Positions 19,004 to 29,624 of a DNA stretch of 64,000 nucleotides are shown piece after piece. The DNA comes from Bombyx mori (lineage: Eukaryota > Arthropoda > Insecta > Lepidoptera > Bombycidae): NCBI RefSeq assembly GCF_030269925.1, contig NC_085135.1:7254753-7318752 (forward strand), in the 5' to 3' direction. A program made the translations under genes and the position numbers. The number at the start of each line of letters is the position of its first letter. Position 1 is the first letter of the stretch. The notes below the pieces were generated by a model. It was not told the origin of the DNA, searched no databases, and saw only the letters and a list, made by a program, of their open reading frames with translations.

Positions 19004-20558
19004 CGATATTCGGTCCGACGATATTAGGGAGCTCCTAAGAGCTAAGAACGCCTCAATACGCGCCTACGACAGGTATCCTACCGCGGAAAATCGTATTCGA
19101 ATGCGTGCCCTACAACGCGACGTAAAGTCTCGCATCGCCGAAGTCCGAGATGCCAGATGGTCTGATTTCTTAGAAGGACTCGGGCCCTCCCAAAGGTCTT
19201 ACTACCGCTTAGCTCGTACTCTCAAATCGGATACGGTAGTAACTATGCCCCCCCTCGTAGGCCCCTCAGGCCGACTCGAGGCGTTCGATGATGACGAAAA
19301 AGCAGAGCTGCTGGCCGATACATTGCAAGCCCAGTGCACGCCCAGCACTCAATCCGTGGACCATGTTCATGTAGAATTAGTAGACAGTGAGGTAGAACGC
19401 AGAGCCTCCTTGCCACCCTCGGATGCGTTACCACCCGTCACCCCGATGGAAGTTAAAGACTTGATCAAAGACCTACGTCCTCGCAAGGCTCCCGGTTCCG
19501 ACGGTATATCCAACCGCGTTATTAAACTTCTACAAGTCCAACTCATCGTGATGTTGGCATCTATTTTCAATGCCGCTATGGCGAACTGTATCTTTCCCGC
19601 GGTGTGGAAACAAGCGGACGTTATCGGCATACATAAACCCGGTAAAACAAAAAATCATCCGACGAGCTATCGCCCGATTAGCCTCCTCATGTCTCTAGGC
19701 AAACTGTATGAGCGTCTGCTCTACAAACGCCTCAGAGACTTCGTCTCATCCAAGGGCATTCTCATCGATGAACAATTCGGATTCCGTACAAATCACTCAT
19801 GCGTTCAACAGGTGCACCGCCTCACGGAGCACATTCTTGTGGGGCTTAATCGACCAAAACCGTTATACACGGGAGCTCTCTTCTTCGACGTCGCAAAAGC
19901 GTTCGACAAAGTCTGGCACAACGGTTTGATTTTCAAACTATTCAACATGGGTGTGCCGGATAGTTTCGTGCTCATCATACGGGACTTCTTGTCGAACCGC
20001 TCTTTTCGATATCGAGTCGAGAGAACCCGCTCCTCCCCACGACCTCTCACAGCTGGAGTCCCGCAAGGCTCTGTCCTCTCACCCCTCCTATTTAGCTTAT
20101 TCGTTAACGATATTCCCCGGTCGCCGCCGACCCATTTAGCTTTATTCGCCGACGACACGACTGTTTACTATTCCAGTAGAAACAAGTCCCTAATCGCGAA
20201 GAAGCTTCAGAGCGCAGCCCTAGCCCTAGGACAGTGGTTCCGAAAATGGCGCATAGACATCAACCCAGCGAAAAGTACTTTTTTTTTAGTTATTTATTTA
20301 TTTATTTATTTAATACAAGGAGAACCAACAGCCAACTAACAAAGTTAATAATATAACAAACAATAGAAACAAAAAGCCAATTAAAGGTTCTCACCAATAT
20401 AAACAAATTAAAAATACTAGAGAAACAAAAGCATAGAAACAAAAAAAATTAAAAACAATCAGCAAGCAAGAAACAACATAAGGAATGGAGGAAAACACCA
20501 GACTAATTTAAATGTACACTTATGTATAAATGTCACAAATTAATTAAAAACTGTTGTG

Positions 20559-22275
20559 CTACACATCACCGGCACATGGCCCCGCACCCTCTGCCCCCTC
20601 ATCGCCCACGAAAAATCGGGCACTAAGCTGACGTCTAAGTCCTGTGATAGAGGAATAAAATGGGTCAATATCTAAGAACCTGCCAAGTCTGTTGAGGTCA
20701 CCACCAACACGTAAAAAGAATGAGTTTTGCCTATAGTTAGTGGAAGCTAGTGGCAAAGAAATTAGATTTCGATGCCTTAAAGATATTCTCTGTGCATTGA
20801 AGTCAACTTTGGATAAGAGCTCCGGGCAATCCACCAAACCTTTAACGATCTTTAAATAATATATAATGTCGCAAACCTCACGCCGCAAGTAAAGAGGAAG
20901 TAGATGATGTTTTTTACAAAGGTTATCATAATTATTAGAGTTATAGGCAATATTTAATTTAAAACAAAGGTACTTTATAAATTTACGCTGAATTCTTTCA
21001 ATTCGTTCTATATAGATATTATATCGAGGATTCCAAACTTGTGAAGCGTATTCTAGTGACTGCGAACAAAAGTACAGTATAGTATTTTAATAGTTTTAGC
21101 TTTACGAAAATGTTGAGAGTTACGCATAACAAATCCAAGCATTTTAGAGGCTTTAGTCACTATAGTGTTAACGTGTTCATCGAATGTGAGTTTGCTGTCA
21201 TGAACAATACCTAAGTCACGTGTACTATTAAGTTTAATTAGTTCATGTTCATTTAGTTTATACTTGTAGGCTATTTGGTTGATTTTTCGAGTGTAAGTAA
21301 CAACATGACATTTAGTTGGATTAAGATCAAGTTTGTTTAGTTAACAATAATGACAAAGACGATCTAAATCAGATTGCATTAACTTGTCATCATTGATGGA
21401 AGCAACCTTCATAAAAAATTTCATGTCATCAGCGAAGCAGAGAAGGCGTGAGAATTGAAAGCACTTAGTGATGTCGTTAATGAAAATAATAAAAAGCAAG
21501 GGCCCCAGTAACGAACCCTGAGGCACGCCACTGGGAATAGGTACCCAAGCAGAAATATAATTGTTGATCACGACTGCTTGCGACCTCTTCTCAAGATATG
21601 ATATAAACCATCGTAATAAGTTGCCACAGATTCCCACGTTTGAAATCAGAATAGAATGGTTAATTTTGTCAAACGCCTTGCTATAATCTGTATAAATTAC
21701 ATCAACCTGTTTACCACTATGCATGGCATCAGTAAGATAATCATTTAAGATAACTAAATTAGAAACAGTCGATTTATTTTTTAGAAATCCATGCTGAGTT
21801 GAATTAAATACATTTTGCAATGCCGCGTATACTTGAGTATAAATAACACGTTCAAATATTTTTGAAATAATACAAAGTTTGGAAATTGGTCTGTAATTGG
21901 TAACCTCGAACTTAGAGCCTTTCTTATGTACTGGGGTAATAAAGGCCGATTTCCATATTGCTGGAACAGTGCACTCATGTAAAGAACGCTTAAAAAGAAG
22001 GTATATTGGCAAAACTATGCCATCAGAGCTACCAACGATAAATCTGGCAGGCAACTGGTCTGGACCAGCTGATTTAGATAGATCAAGATTAAGAATTAAC
22101 TTATGTATTTCGGCTTGGTCCAAGTAGATGTTGTTTAAGTGAGAAGTTGCGGTAAAATGCTCATCGGCTACTCTAGGTGTCAGATTAACAGAGATATCAC
22201 AGTCAAGAAAAGTAGTTTGGAAATAGTTAGAAAATGCACTGCAGACTCCCTCAGCCGAACTTGAGATCACATTGT
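20559..22275 (-). pseudogene. CR1-like ORF2, reverse transcriptase half
   Basis: From the TSD codons GSVSYNN down through SAGPDQLPARF, VTNYRPIS, the acidic VIYTDYSKAFDKINH, SGVPQGSLLGPLLF and the catalytic CFADDMKFF. After LDRLCHYC a stop codon appears (TAA near 21341). The thumb continues in the same frame (LNKLDLNPTKC), a further frame change follows near 21080, and the C-terminal part (to AEGAGPCAGDV, 20559) is in a different frame. Not translatable as one protein. Confidence 0.85.
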
Positions 22276-22313
22276 TATACGAGACAGATCCTTTTTTTTT
22301 TTTTTTTTTTTTT

Positions 22314-22828
22314 CCGGGTAGAGGGCCCAACCTCCTACGAGGTCCCCGCGCAAAAGGGGCGCGCGGGGTATGTGAGACTCAACGATCTGCATGGTGTTGT
22401 GAGCAGACCGCGGGCCCAAGGATTTTAGGACCCACCCACTAAACGACTCCCCTGCACTCTTACACCCGACGTCCGATCCCCTCCGAGGTCAGAACCCGGA
22501 TGAGGTAGGGGGGCTACCGCGGTCAACACTACAACCAGACGGCGCGGCTCACCCCAAGGACGCCCAGCCGACGGAGCCTTCGAGGCGAATCGAAGGCTCT
22601 GAAACGTCGGCCGTCTCGGTACGGCAGCCCGTCGGGCCGCCCAGACGGTGCCGCTGGTGTCCCGGAATACCCCGCTGGACCAGAACCAGCCTGCCGGGTC
22701 GGGACGCGATACACCGTCGACCGGTCGCTCTATTCACTCCACGGCAGCGCGCTAGAGTGCTGGTAGCGCGCCGCGCGGCCTCACCCCCTCAGGTCGCCCC
22801 TTGACTTTCACCGGGGGGAGGCCGCCAC
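22314..22828 (-). other. 3' UTR of the R1-like LINE
   Basis: About 515 G/C-rich bases between poly(A) and the RT stop, nearly identical to 44518-45032. A strong stem can form around CCCCGCGC ... GCGCGGGG (22342-22366). 3' UTRs of R1-type elements are what the RT recognises to start copying. Open frames here are G/C-driven and not conserved genes. Confidence 0.6.
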
Positions 22829-24709
22829 CTACAGGGGCCGGGACGTACGGGCGTATTCCCGCCTCCGGCCCCCGGCTCGACGGCGACGGATCGGTGCGGA
22901 AAGGGAAGAGCTCTCCCTCTCTCGCTCCGCCGCCTCCTTCTGCGAGATGGTGGACTCGCAGAAGTCGAGCATCGCCTTCCAGGACGCGTCGCTGCCGAGC
23001 ATCGTAGCCACGACGCGCGGCAGCGAGAGGTCCTCTCCTATGACCGCGACGAGGGCGGCGCGTTGCTCGTCGAATCCAGAGCAACGCGCCAATGTATGTT
23101 CCGCTGTGTCTTCCTCGTCGCGGTCCACGCAGTGGTGGCACTGCGCCGTCGGTTCCCTTCCGGCTATCTTATGTAAGTACCGGCCGAAACATCCGTGGCC
23201 GGTAAGCATTTGCGTCAGCCGGAAGGTGAGGCATCCGCGGTCGCGGCCCACCCAGTCCGCGAGAACCGGGCGGACCGCCTCGACGGTACGGAGGCCGGCC
23301 GACGGGTCCGCCAAGCGGCGAGACCACGCCTCCAGCGCGGACCGCCGAGATTGGAGCCTCCGCGCTCGAACTACTCCTTCGCCGGGGCGCCCTTCCCCCC
23401 CAGAGCGAAGGTCGCTACGCCACCGGTAATCGGCAGCGAGCGCCTCCGCCTCCAGGTCCCAGGGTGGCGTCCCGGCGAGCAAACACGCCGCCTCGAATGA
23501 GACGGTGCGGTATCCTCGGATCGCCCTGACCGCAATCGCGCGCTGCGGACGTCGCAGCGCCGCGACGTTCTTGCGGGTCAGGGCGTGGCACCATACGGGA
23601 GCCCCGTATAGTGCCATCGACCGCACCACCCCCATGTAGAGGCGGCGCGCCACCTGATCGGGACCCCCGACGTTTGGAAGCAGCCGGCTCAAAGAGCCGG
23701 CCGTCGCCATCAGTCGAGGGCTCAACTTCTCAAAGTGAGCGCGGAAGTTCCACCGACCGTCCAGTTCGAGGCCGAGGTACCGAAGACCGGTCACCCCGAC
23801 CCCGACGCGGACGCCTCCGATCACGAGGTGGGCACCCAGAGGCGGCGCTCGTCCCGGCCCGTGAAATAACAGGGCCTGGGTTTTGTCGAGCGCCACCTCG
23901 AGCCCCAACCGTCGGATCCTAGTGACGACGTGTGCCACGCCTGCGCACGCCAGACGGGCAGACTCCCGGTAGTCCCTCCCCGGAGCCACGACCAACGTGT
24001 CGTCGGCGTAACAAATTACGCTCAGCCCGGGGAGGGGACCCCGAATGACGCCCCGCAGGACCCAGTCGTAGCCGATGTTCCACAGCAGGGGGCCCAGGAC
24101 AGATCCCTGCGGAACACCGCGCTCGACCGGAAAGCGGTACATCGCCCCACCGTGTCCGATGCACTGGATCGACCTGCCCACGAGGTAGGAGCCGATCAGT
24201 CGACGGAGGTATGCGGGGACGCCGTGATACTCCAGCGCCCCCGCGATCACCGACCAGGGCAGGGTGTTGAAGGCGTTCCTTACATCTAAGGATAACGCCA
24301 TCGCCACCCCGCCCCGGGATACGGCTTCGTCGGAGAGGGCACGCACGCGCAAAATCGCGTCGATCGTCGAGCGGCCCTCTCTGAAGCTGTATTGCTCCGC
24401 CGAAAGATCGGGACCCGTCTCGGTCAGGTGCCGGACGATGCGGGCCGCGACGATCCTCTCGAGCATCTTGCCCGCTTCGTCCAGCAACACGATGGGGCGA
24501 TATCCCGCGGGTGAGTCCGCGGGGCGCCCGTCCTTCCGCAGAAGGACCAGTCTGCCCGTCTTCCATTTCGACGGGAACCGTCCCGACTCGAGGCACGCTT
24601 CGAAAAGCCCCCCGAGCCGGTCCCCTAGGGCCTCGAAGGCCAAGCTCCAGACCCGGCCGTGAACGCCGTCAGGGCCGGGGGCCGCGTCCTTCGCTCTCAT
24701 TCTGGACAC
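22829..24709 (-). pseudogene. R1-like ORF2, reverse transcriptase half, open 626 codons
   Basis: Contains DAAPGPDGVHGRVW, YRPIVLLDEAGKMLERI, LSAEQYSFREGRST, ALSLDVRNAFNTLPW, ERGVPQGSVLGPLL and the catalytic CYADDTLVV, then the thumb. The C-terminal end carries the Cys-His motif CHHCVDRDEEDTAEHTLARC that R1-type ORF2 proteins have downstream of RT. The natural protein starts far upstream with the endonuclease, which lies in another frame (24943-26073); the ~230 bases between hold a stop and a frame change. The RT domain itself looks undamaged. Confidence 0.85.
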
Positions 24710-24942
24710 GGCCGCATGGATCCCCCCGTGATAGGGGGAGGGGGCTCCTCGGCAGCGGGAACGCTGGGGCGACGCGGAGGCGTGCCCTACGTGGCGTCCA
24801 TCTGGGGGGGCTCAAAGTCCCCCCCCGCTGCCGGCGGGAAAAGCGCTGAAACTATTTCCCGCAGCTGCCGAGGCTGGAGCCGCTCGGTCACCGGGAGCGC
24901 CCACGGCTGCAGTTTCCTGCGAACCATCTTGAATGGGCGCCC

Positions 24943-26073
24943 TCAGGGATCTTCGTCGAGCGACTCCAGGAGAGTCTTCATGCTCTGGTTCTTGGCCTCG
25001 CCGATGGCCAGCTGCAGCGCCGTCTGCTTTTGACGACAGTCAGCGTGCAGCTGGGCCGCCGTCTCCGCGAACGCAGCGTCGCGACGACGGCGGCGGCGGT
25101 GGCGTGCGCTCCGGCGGCGCGCCCTCACGCACTCCTCTCGGAGTCTTGCGATCTCGGGCGACCACCAGAACGCACCCCCACGTGGTGCTCGGGGGCCGAC
25201 CCGGGGCATGGCGGCATCGCAAATGTTTGCCATGGTGCCCCGGAACCAGTCGACCTCCGCATCCACGTCCGCGAGCCGCGCGGGTTTTGGCGCCCACGCA
25301 GCAACAGCGGCCGCCTCCATCAGCAACTCCTTGTTCATCCGTTTCAAGGCCCACCTGGGGAACGAACGGGGCGCACCTTGCGGGAGCTCCTCCTCGCCGC
25401 GGGCGCCTGCGGCTGACGACGACGACAAGGAGGAGGCGGAGAGCTCGAATCGGACGTATCTGTGGTCCGAGAGCGTCTCTGCCCCCTCGAGTACGCGCCA
25501 GCCGCGGGTGCGGCGCACGGCGGACGGGGACGCGAACGTCACGTCCACGTGAGATTGCCCGTTCCACCGCACGCAAGTCGCGACCGTGCCTCTGTTTAGG
25601 AGACAGAGGCCGGTCGCGATCGCCCACTCCGAAAGGGCCTCGCCTCGCGAATCCGTGCGGGGGGAGCCCCAAGCCGTACACTTGGCATTGAGGTCCCCCG
25701 CGACGATGACTGGGCGGGACCCGAGGCGGTGTAAAAGCGCCTCGAGCCCGCCCAGAAACCGTTCGAATTCAGCGAGGCTCCTGTTCGGAGAAAAGTACGC
25801 CCCGATCACGACGGTCCCGTCGATCCTAGCCGCGACGTACCCGGGTCCCCTGGCCACCATATCCAAGGGGGGTAACGCCGCGGACTGTCTTAGTACGATG
25901 GCCACGGAGCCGTCGACGTCCCCCATCCAGCAGTCCTGGTCGGTGGGGACGAAGTACGGCTCCGCGGCGACAGCGACGTCGATTGACCACTCCGCCATGG
26001 TGTGGACGAGGAGATCCTGTGCCCTGGCGGAGTGGTTCAAATTGCACTGGAGGAAGCGGTGGACGCAACCCAT
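24943..26073 (-). pseudogene. R1-like ORF2, endonuclease half
   Basis: 376 codons from MGCVHRFLQCNLNHSARAQD, the typical R1-type start (Q-x-N-L-N-H-x-x-A-Q-D). It continues with AAEPYFVPTD (catalytic Glu), AGDLNAKCTAWGS and LSDHRYVRFE, the APE-type endonuclease blocks. In R1-clade elements this domain makes the site-specific nick. It stops at ESLDEDP before the RT, in a different frame from it. The upstream ~90 bases to the element end (26166) are a leftover of the preceding region. Confidence 0.85.
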
Positions 26074-26182
26074 TACGGGGCTACGTCCATCGCTCCCTCG
26101 TCTGTCCCGCCCTGCGGCTCGACAATAGCCGCGGCGGGAACTGACTCGCCGGCTGCCCTTGTTGCAGTATACGAGACAGATC

Positions 26183-27383
26183 CTGGCATTGAATTACACT
26201 TAGACTTTGATTTAACGTAAGACCAGAACTTTTTAGGATCATTTCCTATTGAAATTTCAAGAGAGTCAATATAATCATTGTAACAATTAGTTTCCAGTAC
26301 TCTAACCCTGTCCCGAAGCACATTAAAAGAGTTTAGATCAGATTTATTTCCATAGTTTGAATATTTACGTTTATATTTATATTTTTCTTTGATAGCTTTT
26401 TTAAGAGCAGCTGAATACCAGACTGGGTAATGATCAGAGCCAGTCACGAGAGATGGTACATATCTCTCTTTAAAGTCGTTAACTGTCTCATAAAAATAAT
26501 CAGTACAGCCCTCCAAAGATCTTGACTGAAACTCAACACACCAGTCAATATTATTAAGCTCTCTATTAATTGACAAATAATCACCTTTATTGAATCGATA
26601 GTTAGTGCGCGGTGCAGTTCTTAGAGTTACAAGTTCAATACATTTGAACGTAATACCAAGAGCCTCATGATACGGATCAATCGGGACCATTGGATCAACA
26701 CACTTACTCACAACCAATGATTCATTTGAAAATACTAGATCCAGAATCCTATCATCCTTATTAGTTATCCCACTGTACTGAGCAAAGTCGTGAATATGCA
26801 TTTCATCCACAAGCAATAATTCATCACTACTACGAGCATTATAAGGTGTAAAGTAACCAAGATTAGACGGCAGCCACGTAATGCCGCTCAGATTAAAATC
26901 ACCAACAAGTAGGAATTTATCAAGTGAATTATCCAAAACAATGTTGGTGAGTTTCGTAAGATAATTAGTTAATTGTTCAGAGAAAGAAACCCTAGAACCC
27001 TGTTTGCATAAGTATAATACACATATATGCAGTTTAATAGTTTCACGTTTCAACTTAACGATGAGTGTAACCCACAAATCTTCAACCGATGAGTTAAATG
27101 ACGGCTGCAAACTAACTTTTAAATCTTTACGAGTCGCAATCAAAACACCGCCACCCCGAGATTGACCCGTAAGGTCACTGTTCCTATCCCTACGCCAAAC
27201 TGTATAATGTTCATTAAATAATTCGCTATCTAAGATGCCATCAGTCAACCAAGTCTCAGTTAAAATAATCACATCATAAGAACACAATAGCAGGTTACGG
27301 CTAAACTCAAGAACTTTCGTCCGAAGTCCACGAACATTTTGGTAGTAGATATGAATACTATTCAGGACTGATTCATTGTCCAT
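26183..27383 (-). pseudogene. CR1-like ORF2, endonuclease half
   Basis: Starts MDNESVLNSIHIYYQNVRGL, the usual opening of CR1/Jockey endonucleases, then ILTETWLTDGI (catalytic Glu), GGGVLIATRKDL, VGDFNLSGITW (GDFN block) and PIDPYHEALGI, where the usual S-D-H reads D-P-Y-H-E. That change at a catalytic block suggests a weakened or dead enzyme, although this block varies between clades. It runs open to the codons for SMPGSVSYT, where the R1-like element begins; RT resumes at 22275. Confidence 0.8.
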
Positions 27384-27837
27384 TGTAAGAAAATAGTTAA
27401 TAACATAGTAAGTAAAATTAATATTACGCTGTGGTAATTTCTAGACATTAAATAGTAAAAGTGAAAATAGTAAATTAAATTAAATTGTAGGTAGTATAAA
27501 AATAGTCGAAGAATATAACAAGTACCAATAAACCCCTGACACACTAGATCAGCGTTAATAAGTAGTAGATATGCAATACATTCGTGAAAGCAAGACAAAT
27601 ATATGTCAGTAATGACAACCTCAAACAGACAAGCAACGAGATATGAGAACAATAGCGGCAAAAGGCGAGGCGCCGGCCAGTGAATAACAACATGTGTTGT
27701 AAACATTTGGACCACGATTATAATTAATAAGTGTACATAACCTACGTTCAGTGATACGTGAATTTGCAACAAAAAGTTACTATAGAAACTAATACAGAAT
27801 ACAAAAAGTAATAATAAGACACAAGCTAAGTCAATTT
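27384..27837 (-). other. Spacer between ORF1 and ORF2 of the CR1-like LINE
   Basis: About 450 A/T-rich bases without a recognisable motif on either strand. Confidence 0.4.
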
Positions 27838-28721
27838 GTTTAAATCTGCCTCTGTATGTACTATAATAACCGGAGACGAGTCAGATCTTCGCACATGGAT
27901 CTTACAGAACTTAACCCAAATGTACTTAAAATTCTTGTTTTTGGCCCATGTTTTCACTTTTGTGAGAAGTTGCTTCGAATCACTAGTCAGGTGGTCATTC
28001 ACGAAGATACGATTAGAAACAGTAAAACCAATGTCCTGGGCATTAAGAAATTTTAGTGCACGAGCAGCGGCGACAAAATCTTCCTTTGTGTACCTATTGT
28101 GGAAGTTTAGTATGATAAGTTTGTCAGCCGATCCAAATGTAGGTACCCTCGTAACATGTCAGCCCTGGAAAAGGACACGCCCAGCCCCTGGGAGATGTTC
28201 TCGACGATTGTAAAAAGGTTTTCGTTCTTCCTTACAGGGACGCCCTTGATCTTTCCCTGCATTTTCCGCATCGCTGATTCGAGACATTCAACAGACGACT
28301 GAGTACGCTCAATCACTGGGAGCTTGCTTTCAATCTCAATAAGCCTAGCGTCACACTCAGATACCTTTTCTATGTTTTGAGTGACGGACTCACGCAGCAA
28401 TGACAGTTCTTCATGTATATTTATTACTTCCTGATGCAGCAGAGATAAACTATTTAGTTTCGTTTTGACGCCGCATAATTCAGCGTGGATCATTTCTAGC
28501 GTCACTAAGCCCTGAACTGGAGAGACTGGGCTGGCCTGTGAAGCAACCGCTTGCGAAGGGTTTCTGCAAGCAGAACACTTCCATGCCGCCCTTCTTTCGG
28601 GGCCCAGTTTTCTATATCCAGCTTCTGTAATATTAGCGCATCCGAAGTCAAAATGCTTCTTGCACGTACCGCATTGAACACCATCACTGAATTGGATCTT
28701 GCACAGGTTACAATTCTTCAT
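27838..28721 (-). pseudogene. CR1-like ORF1 with PHD-type zinc finger
   Basis: Starts MKNCNLCKIQFSDGVQCGTC, then HFDFGC and WKCSACR: a Cys4-His-Cys3 PHD-like finger over residues 4-53. A predicted coiled coil follows (LHQEVINIHEELSLLRESV and the next ~50 residues), then FTIVENISQGLGVSFSRADM. The frame stops at 28107; the C-terminal part (AAARALKFLNAQDIGFTVSN, INH-type strand residues, to EADLNKLT at about 27842) lies in another frame, and the joining region looks shortened. Such ORF1 proteins serve as RNA chaperones in CR1-type elements. Not a host chromatin gene, given the neighbours. Confidence 0.75.
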
Positions 28722-28732
28722 TGTCTGATAAA

Positions 28733-28828
28733 TAATAAATTAAAGGCGACCAAATGTTCTCAATATCTGAGAAAAGATCGACACACTCTTCACAAACAAC
28801 ACGTCTTGCCTCGTTAAATAACTGTTCC
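28733..28828 (-). other. 5' end of the CR1-like LINE
   Basis: About 100 bases upstream of ORF1 up to the TACT duplication. Probably a truncated 5' UTR. Confidence 0.4.
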
Positions 28829-29223
28829 TACTGCGGTGCTATTTCAGAGGGGAAGCTCCACACGGATTTCCTCCCGTATTAGGAGGAGGAATCTCACACC
28901 CCCGATTACTCTCTTTAGTCAATCCATACCCTGGGCCAGGAAGGTCAAGTACCTGGGCGTTACCCTGGATGCATCGATGACATTCCGCCCGCATATAAAA
29001 TCAGTCCGTGACCGTGCCGCGTTTATTCTCGGTAGACTCTACCCCATGATCTGTAAGCGGAGTAAAATGTCCCTTCGGAACAAGGTGACACTTTACAAAA
29101 CTTGCATAAGGCCCGTCATGACTTACGCGAGTGTGGTGTTCGCTCACGCGGCCCGCACACACATAGACACCCTTCAATCTCTACAATCCCGCTTTTGCAG
29201 GTTAGCCGTCGGAGCTCCGTGGT
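28829..29223 (+). pseudogene. J-family copy C/D, ORF2 thumb region
   Basis: Continues the codons broken at 20279: AVLFQRGSSTRISSRIRRRN, VKYLGVTLDASMTF, SLRNKVTLYKTCIRPVMTYA, ending at RLAVGAPW. Copy E starts at once with its 5' terminus (CATTCCGATAG at 29224), so E landed in D in the same orientation. The rest of D (codons for FVRNVD and beyond) is not found directly after E. Confidence 0.85.
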
Positions 29224-29624
29224 CATTCCGATAGAGGCACCCGTCACGTGCGGACGTGCTCATCGTCCACTCGATCGCCCGGTCTTTGTTCGCCCGGCTT
29301 TTGTTATCCCGGCCATTGTTCGCGCGGCCTGTGTTCGTGATACATCTGCCGACCAAGTGTGTTTGCTGGAAGCTTTTATTTGTTTTGTTTTAGTTATTTT
29401 TGTGTTCGTGGAACATTTGCCGACAAAGTGTTTTCCTGCAAGTATCTATTTGTTTTGTTTCTTTTTGTAATTTCTGTTTTGTTGTGCTTTTTCTTTGTCC
29501 TGTAGTAATCGCGCCGCATTGCCACCTGTGTTCAATAGAACCGCTCAGGTCCGAGTAGTTGGGGCCTCGCCGCAAGGCGAGTGTTTCAAGACCCGGGGCC
29601 GCCCCACCTGGGTACTCAGCGATC
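29224..29624 (+). promoter_or_regulatory. J-family 5' UTR of copy E
   Basis: Starts at CATTCCGATAG. Three layers are visible. Four tandem 14-16-bp units of the type TTGTTCGCCCGGC lie at about 29285-29330. Two roughly 75-bp units follow with TTTGTTTTGTTT and GTGTTCGTG (about 29331-29480). The hairpin CTCGCC-GCAA-GGCGAG lies at 29567-29582, about 42 bases before the ORF1 ATG. Jockey-type LINEs have internal promoters, so the repeats are the likely regulatory part. Confidence 0.65.

Larger units (their letters stand above)
17846..20279 (+). pseudogene. J-family copy C, ORF2 (damaged)
   Basis: Endonuclease and RT up to the FADD block and beyond. Damage: the ATG was removed by the Gypsy insertion. 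The bases near 17962 change FLVQ to F-stop. A one-base gain near 18538 shifts the frame in the codons after LGRAP. A 219-bp insertion sits at 18682, and a palindromic rearrangement at 18976-19003. From 19101 the frame is open again (MRALQRDVK onwards) with [27 protein letters not shown] and FADDTTVYY. It ends at the TACT where a CR1-like LINE begins and resumes at 28829. Confidence 0.85.
22292..26166 (-). mobile_element. R1-clade LINE, 5'-truncated, with poly(A) and a 16-bp target duplication
   Basis: The target TATACGAGACAGATCC is present at 22276-22291 and again at 26167-26182, flanking poly-T 22292-22313 on the left (the poly(A) of a minus-strand element). In the host CR1-like frame both copies of the duplication encode the same residues (SVSY). 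The insert carries a ~500-bp 3' UTR, then an R1-type ORF2. ORF1 is missing, so the copy is 5'-truncated. R1 itself inserts in 28S rDNA and TRAS/SART in telomere repeats; this site is neither. Confidence 0.92.
20280..28828 (-). mobile_element. CR1-like LINE (PHD-type ORF1), inserted in copy C and itself split by an R1-like LINE
   Basis: TACT is found at 20276-20279 and 28829-28832, and J-family ORF2 joins exactly if the element is removed. On the minus strand the order is ORF1 with a PHD-like finger, spacer, endonuclease, RT, then a tail of TAAA-type repeats and A's (plus strand TTTTTTTTAG(TTAT)TTATTTATTT at 20280-20313). PHD-finger ORF1 proteins and simple-repeat tails are typical of CR1-type LINEs. 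The R1-like element at 22292-26166 splits its ORF2 between endonuclease and RT. Confidence 0.8.

Noticed and set aside
22752..24849. Many long frames in the G/C-rich R1-like region
   Set aside because: High G/C content removes stop codons in all frames. Only the frames with RT and endonuclease motifs are real.
28107..28721. Host PHD-finger gene
   Set aside because: It lies at the 5' end of a CR1-like LINE in the right order and orientation; such fingers are standard in these ORF1 proteins.
29280..29345. CRISPR-like array in the leader repeats
   Set aside because: Units are 14-16 bp and contiguous, without spacers, in a eukaryotic LINE leader.
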